Assembly (NCBI GenBank): GCA_944321125.1
Contig: CALUKD010000010.1
Location: 37,070-101,069, forward strand
Direction of reading: 5' to 3'
Length of the DNA stretch: 64,000 nt
Source: Candidatus Butyricimonas faecavium
GTDB lineage: Bacteria; Bacteroidota; Bacteroidia; Bacteroidales; Marinifilaceae
A program made the translations under genes and the position numbers. Below, piece by piece: positions 1 to 7,720 of this stretch (its first letter is position 1; the number at the start of each line of letters is the position of its first letter). The notes beneath the pieces were generated by a model. It was not told where the DNA came from. It worked only from the letters and a program-made list of their open reading frames with translations, and ran no database searches.

Positions 1-548
1 AATTTTCCGTCGAAGGTGATTTGTATTTCGGAACCAAAGCGTAAGTCCGCGATGAAGATATTGTTATCTCTCACGAATGCCACTTTTGTTCCGGTCGGGG
101 AAAATGTTGCCAGACGTTGAGAACCACCTTCCGATAAAGGTTTTAATTCCTTGTTTTTAAAATCAAACACAAAATAGTCTGCCGTGAATGAGCGACGATA
201 GATAGGATTTATATTCGTGCAGATCAAAATCCGGTCTTCTTCCGGGCTGAATTCATAATCTTGGATGGTTTGGACAGCTTTGTACTTGGGATCGTTTAAG
301 TCCAATAAAGTGTTTACGGCTTTCCCGGTTTTGTAACTATACATGACCAGCTTTTTACCTTTGTCTTCCAACACGGTATAGTGTTCCCCGTCATTTAGCG
401 AGCGGAGGCCTGAAACACCTTGTGTCCTGAACGTGTAGGTCAAGTTAAAATCTTCCAGTGTGAATTTTTTGCCCTTGTTTTGAGCGTTTCCGGGTAGGGC
501 AAACCCCACGATAAACATACATACAATTAACTTGTAAAACATCCTCAT
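1..548 (-). CDS. DPP-IV-like S9 family serine peptidase, N-terminal part (runs off the window)
   Basis: The gene reads leftwards and is cut by the window edge, so only about 182 residues are visible. It starts at the ATG on 548-546 with a signal peptide (MRMFYKLIVCMFIVGFALPG, then a NAQ cleavage-like site). After that come KFTLEDFNLTYTFRTQGVSG and beta-propeller-like repeats with D/G turns (LLDLNDPKY, FSPEEDRIL, ATFSPTGTKVAFVRDNNIF). This matches the N-terminal propeller of exported dipeptidyl-peptidase IV-type S9 peptidases of Bacteroidetes. The catalytic domain lies outside the window, so peptidase activity is inferred from the family. A TATCTTTG box on the minus strand (580-587) sits about 30 bases upstream. 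The gene is divergent from tgt. Confidence 0.75.
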   Translation of the reverse strand, partial: MRMFYKLIVCMFIVGFALPGNAQNKGKKFTLEDFNLTYTFRTQGVSGLRSLNDGEHYTVLEDKGKKLVMYSYKTGKAVNTLLDLNDPKYKAVQTIQDYEFSPEEDRILICTNINPIYRRSFTADYFVFDFKNKELKPLSEGGSQRLATFSPTGTKVAFVRDNNIFIADLRFGSEIQITFDGK

Positions 549-579
549 GGCAATTATTTTTTGTTTTTTTAATTTGGAC

Positions 580-587
580 CAAAGATA
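580..587 (-). promoter_or_regulatory. Candidate -7 promoter box for the DPP-IV-like gene
   Basis: Minus-strand TATCTTTG matches the Bacteroides -7 consensus TAnnTTTG and lies 32 bases before the ATG. No clear TTTG -33 element is visible. Confidence 0.45.
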
Positions 588-627
588 TAAATAATTTTAG
601 ATTTATGATTTTAGATTTAATTATTCC

Positions 628-635
628 TATCTTTG
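628..635 (+). promoter_or_regulatory. Candidate -7 promoter box for tgt
   Basis: TATCTTTG lies 21 bases upstream of the tgt ATG, in the divergent spacer with the DPP-IV-like gene. No convincing -33 TTTG is seen. The sequence just upstream (593-620) is one of the AAATC/TCTAAA-type intergenic repeats. Confidence 0.45.
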
Positions 636-656
636 TGCGCTCAAAATCATGATTAG

Positions 657-1787
657 ATGAAATATACCCTTTTAGCGAAAGACAAAAACAGTGATGCACG
701 GTGTGGTGTGTTAACCACGGATCATGGAAATATCGAAACCCCGATCTTTATGCCGGTGGGTACGGTGGGAACTGTGAAAGCCGTGCATGCGAGGGAATTG
801 AGAGAAGATATTAAAGCCCAGATCATTTTGGGCAACACGTATCATTTGTATTTGCGACCGGGTACTGAGGTGTTGGAAGAGGCAGGGGGATTACATAAAT
901 TTAATTCATGGGATCGTCCGATTCTCACGGATAGTGGCGGTTTTCAAGTTTTTTCTTTAGGTGATTGTCGGAAAATCACGGAAGAAGGGGTTGTGTTTCG
1001 TTCCCATATAGATGGTTCGAAACATCTGTTTACTCCTGAAAATGTCATGGATATTCAGCGTAAGATCGGGGCTGATATTATCATGGCATTTGATGAATGT
1101 CCCCCAGGGCAGAGTGAATACGGTTATGCGAAAAATTCATTGGAATTGACCCAGCGTTGGTTGGAACGATGCGTGAAACGACTTGATTCCACGGAGCCAT
1201 TGTACGGTTATCATCAGTCACTTTTTCCGATCGTGCAAGGATGTACTTTCCGAGATTTGCGGGAAAGGGCGGCGGAACATGCTGTCGCTCTTGATCGGGA
1301 GGGGTACGCTATCGGGGGATTGGCTGTTGGGGAAGAGGCTGACGTGATGTATGAAATGATTCAAGTGGTGAACCGGATTCTACCGCAGGATAAGCCTCGT
1401 TATTTGATGGGTGTCGGAACTCCGGAAAATATTTTGGAAGCAATCTCTTTAGGTGTGGATATGTTCGATTGCGTGATGCCGACTCGAAACGGGAGGAATG
1501 GAATGTTGTTTACCACGGAAGGAGTGATCAATATAAAGAATAAAAAATGGGAAAAAGATTTCAGCCGTATTGATCCGGCAGGATTGAGTTTTGTTGATGA
1601 TGATTATTCGAAAGCATATTTACGTCATTTAATCAAGGCGGATGAAATTTTAGGGCTACAAATTTGCTCGATCCATAATTTGTCGTTTTATTTGTGGTTA
1701 GTACGTGAAGCACGTAAACATATATTGGAAGGAGATTTTGTGACGTGGAAAGAGAGCACGATAAAGAAAGTTACACGAAGATTATAG
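657..1787 (+). CDS. tgt: Queuine/preQ1 tRNA-guanine transglycosylase lacking the usual Cys zinc ligands
   Basis: This enzyme exchanges guanine-34 of GUN-anticodon tRNAs for preQ1, the committed step of queuosine formation. The 376-residue protein has the expected TIM-barrel motifs: the substrate-binding Asp92 in TDSGGFQVFS, the GGLAVGE loop at about 220, and the nucleophile Asp271 in FDCVMPTRNGRNG. The C-terminal zinc site is unusual. Where E. coli Tgt has DPECDCYTC, this protein reads DPAGLSFVD (306-314), so all three Cys ligands are missing while the His of SIHNL (340) remains. Length and all other motifs are normal, so it is probably functional with an altered structural site. The next gene, an LptF/G permease, starts 23 bases downstream and is probably co-transcribed. 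Confidence 0.95.
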   Translation: MKYTLLAKDKNSDARCGVLTTDHGNIETPIFMPVGTVGTVKAVHARELREDIKAQIILGNTYHLYLRPGTEVLEEAGGLHKFNSWDRPILTDSGGFQVFSLGDCRKITEEGVVFRSHIDGSKHLFTPENVMDIQRKIGADIIMAFDECPPGQSEYGYAKNSLELTQRWLERCVKRLDSTEPLYGYHQSLFPIVQGCTFRDLRERAAEHAVALDREGYAIGGLAVGEEADVMYEMIQVVNRILPQDKPRYLMGVGTPENILEAISLGVDMFDCVMPTRNGRNGMLFTTEGVINIKNKKWEKDFSRIDPAGLSFVDDDYSKAYLRHLIKADEILGLQICSIHNLSFYLWLVREARKHILEGDFVTWKESTIKKVTRRL

Positions 1788-1810
1788 TGCTGAGAAGCAA
1801 CTAGCATAAA

Positions 1811-2890
1811 ATGAAGAAATTAGATTTGTATATTATCCGGAAGTTCTTAGGTACCTTTTTCTTTTCAATGGTGCTGATCTTGAGTATTGTCGTGGTTTTT
1901 GACCTTTCGGAAAGACTGGAAAAATTTATCGAAAACGAGGCTCCCGTGAAGGCAATCATATTTGATTATTATCTGAATTTTGTGCCTTATTTTGCGAACG
2001 TGTTTTCCTCTCTGTTTACCTTTATTTCAGTTATATTTTTTACTTCTAAAATGGCTTATAATAGCGAGATTATTGCTATTTTAAGTACAGGTATCAGTTT
2101 TCGGAGAATGGTTCGTCCATACATGGTTTCGGCAGGGGTAATTGCTTGTTTGTCACTCCTTTTAAGTGCTTTTATTATTCCGAATGCCAATAAAAAGCGG
2201 ATCGAGTTCTCCGAACAATATATCTGGAAAAAATATAGTAACAAGGAAGAGAATATCCATCGGCAAATTGCACCGGGTGTCTTTATTTATATGTCGAGTT
2301 TTAATGTCTATTCTAGCCGGGGTAATGATTTTACTTACGAGGTATTTCGGGAAGATACATTGGTTAGTAAGTTAACGGCAAAATCCATTTCATGGAATAA
2401 AGAACTTGAGAAGTGGCGGATTAATAACTGGACATTGCGGGAATTTGACGGGATCAAGGAAACTTATACAACAGGGCAAACGATTGATACTGTATTGAAT
2501 TTTAGTGCGTCTGAGTTTTCCGAGGATCCTAAGAAGATCAAGGAACGCTTGACATTACCAGAGCTGGATGAATACATTGCCCGGCAAAAATTGCGGGGAA
2601 GCAGTAATGTGGTGGAATTCCAGATCGAGAAGTATAAAATGTTTTCGGGGGCTTTCGCCACGTTTATATTGACGTTAATCGGGGTATGTATAGCTTCTCG
2701 TAAGATTCGGGGAGGGATGGGCTTCCATTTGGGATTAGGATTGTTAATTAGCTTTTCGTACATATTATTTATGCAATTTTCCACGGTTTTTGCAACCAAT
2801 GGAGGTATGAGCCCGTTATTAGCAGTGTGGATACCGAATATGTTGTTCGCAGTGGTTGCATTATTTGTGTACCGTGCGGCACCGAAATAA
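1811..2890 (+). CDS. LptF/LptG (YjgP/YjgQ) family permease
   Basis: This is an inner-membrane component of the LptB2FG transporter, which extracts lipopolysaccharide from the inner membrane. The 359 residues show the family layout: an N-terminal LDLYIIRKFLGTF segment and about three membrane helices within the first 115 residues, then a periplasmic beta-jellyroll-like middle (about 120-260), then three C-terminal helices ending in WIPNMLFAVVALFVYRAAPK. The start ATG is 23 bases after tgt. Bacteroidetes often pair tgt with this permease. F and G paralogues cannot be separated from sequence alone, so no symbol is given. Confidence 0.88.
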   Translation: MKKLDLYIIRKFLGTFFFSMVLILSIVVVFDLSERLEKFIENEAPVKAIIFDYYLNFVPYFANVFSSLFTFISVIFFTSKMAYNSEIIAILSTGISFRRMVRPYMVSAGVIACLSLLLSAFIIPNANKKRIEFSEQYIWKKYSNKEENIHRQIAPGVFIYMSSFNVYSSRGNDFTYEVFREDTLVSKLTAKSISWNKELEKWRINNWTLREFDGIKETYTTGQTIDTVLNFSASEFSEDPKKIKERLTLPELDEYIARQKLRGSSNVVEFQIEKYKMFSGAFATFILTLIGVCIASRKIRGGMGFHLGLGLLISFSYILFMQFSTVFATNGGMSPLLAVWIPNMLFAVVALFVYRAAPK

Positions 2891-2985
2891 TTGAAAATGT
2901 AGAATTGAAAATGAAATAAAGAGGGTATGAAGAATGAATGCATATCTTCAATTGATAGAATAGGCCAATGATGGCTATAAGCAAG

Positions 2986-3011
2986 AATCATAAATTTAAA
3001 ATCAAAAATTT
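2986..3011. repeat. AT-rich intergenic repeat, AAATC/TAAAATC type
   Basis: The 133-base gap before the pseudouridine synthase gene contains AATCATAAATTTAAAATC and a variant run. It resembles the tracts at 593-620, 29721-29750, 36252-36285 and 60061-60086. A shorter TTGAAAATG/ATTGAAAATG pair (2891-2912) follows the lptF/G stop. Confidence 0.5.
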
Positions 3012-3023
3012 ATACGTAAGTAT

Positions 3024-4397
3024 ATGAATAGGGAGACTAAAAGACCTAGAATTACAAGACCGATTGAGAATCGTGATGAGAATCGTCGGAGTAGAACACT
3101 GCGTTTCGAAAACCGTGAAGGTGGAGAAAACGAAACAAGAAGACCTAGTCGTTTTAACACGGACAGACCGAGACAGGAACAAAGATACGGGTATATCCGT
3201 GATTTGAACAAAGAACGTGAAAGAGAACGTAACGAGAGTGCGGGGGACCGAGATAACGGGAATCGTTATTACCGGGATTCTGACAGAGGTCGGGAAAGAG
3301 GGGATCGGGAGAATAATCGTTACGAAAATCGGGATAATAGAAGATCATACGAGAGAGGTTCTAGGGATAACAATCGTTTCTCTGACCGGGGTGAGCGTCG
3401 GGAAAGACGGCCTCTGGATCGGGATAGTAATGCAGAAAAAAGAGGTGATCGTTATCAAAACAAGGATCGTAATGACCGTCGTGATGAAGGACGTTGGGAA
3501 AAAGGTTCCCGTGATGAAGGTTACCGGGGAGAACGTCGGGATCGCCGAGAGGGAGATGATCGTCGGGATCGTTATTCTGATCGTCCGGTAAGAAAAGTAT
3601 TTACCCGTCGGGAAGATGGGGATAGCACTCCGAAAAGTGTGTATAGTAAGAAAAAACAAATTGAGTTTCGCAAGAAGAACGAGGAGCTAGAGACGGAATT
3701 ACGCTTGAACCGATATATCGCTAAAGGCGGTGTGTGTTCCCGTCGTGATGCTGATGTATTGATTGCAGCTGGTCGGGTGAAAGTGAACGGGGAAGTTGTG
3801 CAGCAGGTCGGAGTAAAAGTAAAACGTACGGATCGAGTGGAGGTGGATGATCAAGTAATTACCCCCGAACGTAAGGTATATTTAGTGTTAAATAAGCCGA
3901 AAGATTACGTGACGACAGTGGAAGATCCTCTGGAACGTAAAACTGTGATGAGCTTGATAGAAGGAGCCTGTAAAGAGCGTGTGTATCCGATCGGACGTTT
4001 GGATCGTCAGACTACAGGAGTGTTGCTTTTCACGAATGACGGTGATTTGGCAAAAAAGTTGACACACCCGAAGTATAACCAGAAAAAGATATATCACGTG
4101 TTTTTGAATAAAGTGGTTCAAATGGGTGATTTAGAGGCTATTCGTAAGGGGATCGATTTGGAGGATGGTTTTATTCAGGCGGATGACGTGAGGGTGATGG
4201 AAGATGATCGTACACAGGTGGGGATTGAAATTCATTCCGGTAGAAATCGTATTGTCCGTAGAATTTTTGAGCATTTAGGTTATCAGATTCTCCGTTTGGA
4301 TCGTGTCTTTTTTGCTGGGATTACGAAGAAGAATTTGCCTAGAGGACGTTGGCGTTTCCTGACTGAAGATGAGGTTAATATTTTGAAGGCCTACTAA
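3024..4397 (+). CDS. RluB/RsuA-family pseudouridine synthase with a long charged disordered N-terminus
   Basis: This RNA-modifying enzyme converts uridine to pseudouridine, probably in 23S rRNA. Residues 1 to about 215 are low-complexity and rich in Arg, Asp, Glu, Asn and Gly (RDR/RDN/RDE-like repeats), with no recognisable fold. An S4 RNA-binding domain follows at about 225-280 (RLNRYIAKGGVCSRRDADV). The catalytic domain carries the active-site Asp in GRLDRQTTGVLLFTNDGDLA (about 322) and a C-terminal GRNRIVRRIFEHLGY motif, both typical of the RsuA/RluB/E/F class. The usual family length is 230-300, so the tail adds about 200 residues. The ATG at 3024 is the first in frame after the intergenic repeat. 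Confidence 0.88.
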   Translation: MNRETKRPRITRPIENRDENRRSRTLRFENREGGENETRRPSRFNTDRPRQEQRYGYIRDLNKERERERNESAGDRDNGNRYYRDSDRGRERGDRENNRYENRDNRRSYERGSRDNNRFSDRGERRERRPLDRDSNAEKRGDRYQNKDRNDRRDEGRWEKGSRDEGYRGERRDRREGDDRRDRYSDRPVRKVFTRREDGDSTPKSVYSKKKQIEFRKKNEELETELRLNRYIAKGGVCSRRDADVLIAAGRVKVNGEVVQQVGVKVKRTDRVEVDDQVITPERKVYLVLNKPKDYVTTVEDPLERKTVMSLIEGACKERVYPIGRLDRQTTGVLLFTNDGDLAKKLTHPKYNQKKIYHVFLNKVVQMGDLEAIRKGIDLEDGFIQADDVRVMEDDRTQVGIEIHSGRNRIVRRIFEHLGYQILRLDRVFFAGITKKNLPRGRWRFLTEDEVNILKAY

Positions 4398-4424
4398 AAA
4401 TTTTTTTTTTAATATTATTACTAT

Positions 4425-4432
4425 TACCTTTG
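4425..4432 (+). promoter_or_regulatory. Candidate promoter of capsule locus A
   Basis: TACCTTTG fits the TAnnTTTG -7 consensus and lies 60 bases before the dehydratase ATG, leaving a leader of about 50 bases. The -33 region is a T-run rather than TTTG. Confidence 0.55.
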
Positions 4433-4441
4433 CGGGTGTCC

Positions 4442-4480
4442 ACCTTTTAGGAGGTTTATCTCGTAAAGGTTTTATTTTTA
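4442..4480 (+). promoter_or_regulatory. Leader hairpin followed by a U-rich run (possible attenuator)
   Basis: ACCTTT (4442-4447) can pair with AAAGGT (4465-4470), and TTTATTTTTA follows directly. This is a weak terminator-like structure between promoter and first gene. The loop contains AGGTTTATC (4452-4460), which recurs at the same distance from the promoter of the Wza-like gene. An UpxY-type antiterminator is the second gene of this operon, so an anti-termination site here is plausible but inferred. Confidence 0.35.
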
Positions 4481-4492
4481 TATTAAAAAATT

Positions 4493-6481
4493 ATGGTTGC
4501 ACTTATTACAAATGGTCTGAATAGAATGAGGACGTTGCGCTCATTCTCGTACACTCCTCGTTGGATTGTATTTCTGATCGACTTGGCTCTTGCTATTATG
4601 GCAGTAAGTATTGCCTATCTGATTTGGGTTAATTTCCAGATTGACCGGATGAGATTGGATTTTGTCTTGACCGGGATTCTTGTTATTGTAGGTGTCCGGG
4701 TGATCAGTTTCTTGTTGGGACATACTTATTCCGGAATAGTACGTTTCACTGGAACGGAGGATGCATTGCGTATCTATTACGTGTTGACGGCAGGGGAGAT
4801 TGCCATTCTTTTGGGGAGTGGCGTGTTTTTCTTGTTGTATGATTATCTTTTTATTCCGGTTTCCGTATTACTTACGGAGTATGTTCTCTTGACCAGTTTG
4901 ATGGTTATGAGTCGGGTGATTGTGAAGAAAGTCTTTGCGCAGTATATCGGTGCCGAGCGTACTAAAAAGAACGTGATCATATGTGGTAGTGATGAGTATG
5001 GCATGATGGCCAAACATGCTATGGATAACGTGGAGGATGCCACGTATAATGTTCTTGCTTTTGTTGATGTGAATGACCGGAAAGCGGGAAAGATTATCGA
5101 GGGGGTCAAAATTTACAAAATGTCGTCTTTACCCGCTTTGTTGAAACGTAACCGGGTGGACAAGGTCGTTATCGCTAAAAAGATGATATCTCCTGATAAA
5201 AAACGGGAAATTGTCGAGATTTGCTTGGCCGCTGATGTGAATGTGCTCGAAGTTCCCCGTTTCGAAAGTTGGATTAACGGGGAGTTGAGTATGAGACATA
5301 TCCGGAATATCAAGATCGAGGATTTGTTGGAGAGGGACGTGATTCACATGGAAGGGACTAATCTTCGGAAACAATTGTTGAATAAAGTGGTTTTGGTGAC
5401 CGGGGCGGCTGGTTCTATCGGGAGTGAAATTGTGCGGCAGTTGACGCACTTTAACCCTTCTTTGATCGTTTTGTTTGATCAGGCTGAATCTCCGCTTTAT
5501 GATATAGAGTTGGAATTGAAAGAGGAGTGTGGTTTCACGGATTATAAAATTGAGATCGGGGATGTACGTGATGTAAGCAGGGTGGAGGGAATTTTTAAAA
5601 CATATCGTCCCAACATCGTGTATCATGCCGCTGCTTATAAGCATGTGCCCATGGTGGAAAAACACCCGATTGAAGGTGTGAAAACTAATATTTTCGGAAC
5701 GAAAAATGTTGCCGATTGTGCTGTGAAGTATGATTGCCAGCGTTTCGTAATGATCTCTACCGATAAGGCGGTGAACCCGACGAATGTCATGGGGGCAAGT
5801 AAACGTATTGCGGAAATTTACACACAATCGTTGAATCGTATTGCGAATACTCGTTTTATTACTACTCGTTTTGGGAACGTTTTAGGATCGAATGGTTCGG
5901 TGATTCCTCGTTTCAAGAAACAGATTGAGGCTGGGGGCCCAATAACGGTTACTCACCCGGAAATAACTCGTTTTTTCATGACGATTCCCGAGGCGTGTCA
6001 GCTTGTTTTACAGGCTGGGGCATTAGGTAATGGCGGTGAAATATTCGTTTTTGACATGGGTAAGAGTGTTAAGATTGTCGATTTGGCTCGTAAGATGATC
6101 AAACTTTCCGGTTATGAGGTGGGAAAAGATATTCATATTGTCTTTACCGGTTTGAGACCGGGAGAGAAATTGTACGAGGAGGTGCTTAACGTGAAAGAGA
6201 CAACTTTGCCGACCGTACATGAACGAATAAAGATTGCCAAAGTTCGTGAATATAATTATGGTGAAGTTACAGATGCGATAAAGGCTCTTGATATAGCTTT
6301 GCAGACAAAAGATAATTTTGCCGTGGTGAAACAAATGAAATATATCGTTCCTGAGTTTAAATCGAAAAATTCGATCTATGAATCTATTGATTTCCAGATG
6401 GAAGAGGAAGGAGTAGAACATCAGATGGAAGAGGTTTTAAATAAAATTCAGGTAGCCGAAAATTTAGAAGTCAGAGAGTAA
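4493..6481 (+). CDS. FlaA1/WbpM-like membrane-anchored UDP-HexNAc 4,6-dehydratase
   Basis: The protein makes a UDP-4-keto-6-deoxy-HexNAc from UDP-GlcNAc, feeding QuiNAc/FucNAc-type sugars into capsule synthesis. Its 662 residues comprise four N-terminal membrane helices (about 20-125), a CoA-binding-like Rossmann domain (VIICGSDEYGMMA at about 160) and a C-terminal extended SDR domain starting at VVLVTGAAGSIGSE (about 300). The SxDK/MxxxK active-site pattern typical of WbpM replaces YxxxK: STDKAVNPTNVMGASKR (about 421). A diagnostic C-terminal GLRPGEKLYEE is present. It is the first gene of locus A and overlaps the UpxY-like gene by one base (TAATG). A paralogue lies at 34272-36221. Confidence 0.92.
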   Translation: MVALITNGLNRMRTLRSFSYTPRWIVFLIDLALAIMAVSIAYLIWVNFQIDRMRLDFVLTGILVIVGVRVISFLLGHTYSGIVRFTGTEDALRIYYVLTAGEIAILLGSGVFFLLYDYLFIPVSVLLTEYVLLTSLMVMSRVIVKKVFAQYIGAERTKKNVIICGSDEYGMMAKHAMDNVEDATYNVLAFVDVNDRKAGKIIEGVKIYKMSSLPALLKRNRVDKVVIAKKMISPDKKREIVEICLAADVNVLEVPRFESWINGELSMRHIRNIKIEDLLERDVIHMEGTNLRKQLLNKVVLVTGAAGSIGSEIVRQLTHFNPSLIVLFDQAESPLYDIELELKEECGFTDYKIEIGDVRDVSRVEGIFKTYRPNIVYHAAAYKHVPMVEKHPIEGVKTNIFGTKNVADCAVKYDCQRFVMISTDKAVNPTNVMGASKRIAEIYTQSLNRIANTRFITTRFGNVLGSNGSVIPRFKKQIEAGGPITVTHPEITRFFMTIPEACQLVLQAGALGNGGEIFVFDMGKSVKIVDLARKMIKLSGYEVGKDIHIVFTGLRPGEKLYEEVLNVKETTLPTVHERIKIAKVREYNYGEVTDAIKALDIALQTKDNFAVVKQMKYIVPEFKSKNSIYESIDFQMEEEGVEHQMEEVLNKIQVAENLEVRE

Positions 6482-6957
6482 TGGAGAAGACGAATTGGTA
6501 TGCAGTTTTCACTGCTTCTCGGGCGGAAAAACGTGTGCAGGAGCGTTTGGAACAAGCAGGAATCGAAAATTATTTACCTATACGGGAGGTAAAATTTGCG
6601 AGGGATGGGCTAGTGAAAAGATTGGAAGTTCCCGTGATTACAGGGTGTATTTTTGTTCGTGTTTCTGAAACGAATTTATCTTCCGTGTTATCAATTTTTG
6701 GAGTGATTGCGTTATTAAAAAGGGAACAGGAACCGGTAGTGATTTCGGATCAGCAGTTGGATAGTTTGCGAATTTTGAATGAACACGCCGAGTCACTTGA
6801 AGCTGTGAATACGGGATACCCAGTAGGAACTACTGTAAGTGTGATGCAGGGTGAATTAGCTGGGGTACGAGGTGAGTTGATAGAGGTAGCTGGTGGACAT
6901 CAGATTGTGATTCGTATTCCGTATTTGATAGAATGTGCGGCAAAGGTAAAAGTGTAA
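6481..6957 (+). CDS. UpxY-like NusG-family capsule transcription antiterminator
   Basis: The 158-residue protein has a NusG N-terminal domain (NWYAVFTASRAEKRVQERL, then YLPIREVKF and VPVITGCIFVRV) and a short KOW-type C-terminal domain (GTTVSVMQGELAGVRGELIEV at about 116). In Bacteroides, UpxY proteins act on the 5' leader of their own capsule operon to stop premature termination. Here the gene is second rather than first, and no UpxZ partner follows. Its start codon shares a base with the upstream stop, so the two are translationally coupled. Its target is probably the leader at 4433-4492 and perhaps related leaders carrying AGGTTTATC; this is an inference. Confidence 0.85.
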   Translation: MEKTNWYAVFTASRAEKRVQERLEQAGIENYLPIREVKFARDGLVKRLEVPVITGCIFVRVSETNLSSVLSIFGVIALLKREQEPVVISDQQLDSLRILNEHAESLEAVNTGYPVGTTVSVMQGELAGVRGELIEVAGGHQIVIRIPYLIECAAKVKV

Positions 6958-6987
6958 TCACTTGCTCTATAAAAGTGTATTTTAAAC

Positions 6988-7235
6988 ATGACTTTTTCAT
7001 TGGAACAGTGTATTATGTTTTCCAGTAAAGTCGGAGACTATATTGAGAAATATTTGCAAGCAGGTGCTAATAAAGTGTTGATTGTGGATGGCACACGTCA
7101 AATTGGGAAGTCCTATATGTTGGACAAAAATTGTTCCAGAATTACATAGAGGTTAATATGGAAGCGGACAAACTAGGTGATAGGATTTCCGCAGAAGCCA
7201 AGACTGTAAGTAATTTCTTAGAGTTATCGTCTTGA
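6988..7235 (+). pseudogene. Remnant of an AAA_14/DUF4143-type ATPase
   Basis: The frame from the ATG at 6988 encodes an N-terminus ending in NKVLIVDGTRQIGKSYML, a P-loop of the type found in AAA_14 ATPases (normally DGARQVGKTyl). It stops soon after at a TAG. The next frame continues the family pattern (QKLFQNYIEVNMEADKLGDR) and stops at 7233-7235. The gene is therefore frameshifted after the Walker A motif and truncated at about 80 of the usual 400-plus residues. It lies just downstream of the UpxY-like gene and is a relic, not a working gene. Confidence 0.6.
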
Positions 7236-7720
7236 TTTTTTTCTATATTTTTGCGGGGACGAAAATGTCTCCTTTGGTGTAGAACTAGGTTTATAATGAG
7301 AACCTGTCGAGAAGCTAAGGAAATCCTAGGGAAATAATCTCCCTTATTCGAAGCTCATTCGAAGATTATTCGTGGCTCATACATTACGGAATGTCTAAGC
7401 TCTGGGTAAGCATCAAATGATCTCTGAATATGTGGGATTATTTGGGTAGGATTACTTCTTTATTTGGGGTGAATTTGTACTATATGATATTTTCTCTACT
7501 GTAATTTTATTTGTGATGTTTGTTCCTAGAGTAATAATACCTTAATTCTATGGTTTTAACTATTTCTCGGACTTTACAGGGCATTTCCTCCTAATATTAT
7601 GTACCCGTCACGTGGGTGTTAGGATGACGATTTGGATGTGGGGTATCATGCTTGAGAGATAGTTGAACGTTGGAAAAAGAATAGTTAGGTCTTAGTAGAG
7701 TAATGTCAGAAAATGAGATT
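7236..7720. other. Non-coding stretch in the capsule locus scar
   Basis: I see no convincing gene in these 485 bases. The stretch holds a plus-strand TATTTTTG box (7246-7253). A GGGGAC/GTCTCC hairpin (7255-7272) and an AGGTT/AACCT hairpin (7287-7305) follow, so the first 60 bases resemble a capsule-operon leader whose genes have been lost. Direct repeats ATTCGAAG occur at about 7347 and 7358. A longer-range TCCTAA/TTAGGA pair encloses ACCC/GGGT (7589-7624). Confidence 0.5.
7246..7253 (+). promoter_or_regulatory. Orphan TAnnTTTG box with leader-like sequence
   Basis: TATTTTTG is followed by GC-rich hairpins and AGGTTTAT, as at the two active-looking capsule promoters, but no gene follows on this strand until 9761. 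It may be a dead promoter. Confidence 0.3.

Noticed and set aside
445..699. 84-codon minus-strand frame
   Set aside because: It overlaps the DPP-IV-like gene in another frame and the tgt start; the peptidase frame has the signal peptide.
2464..2991. 175-codon minus-strand frame
   Set aside because: Antisense to the LptF/G permease C-terminal helices, with no family resemblance.
3345..3659. Minus-strand frame of 104 codons rich in Ile/Thr
   Set aside because: It is the antisense shadow of the Arg/Asp-rich repeat region of the pseudouridine synthase.
5129..5827. 232-codon minus-strand frame
   Set aside because: Antisense to the dehydratase SDR domain, no family features, no start context.
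6959..6977. CACTT/AAGTG hairpin after the UpxY-like gene as a terminator
   Set aside because: Five-base stem and no proper T-run; too weak to call.
6988..7235. Functional small ATPase
   Set aside because: A stop follows the P-loop and the family continuation is in another frame, so it is a relic.
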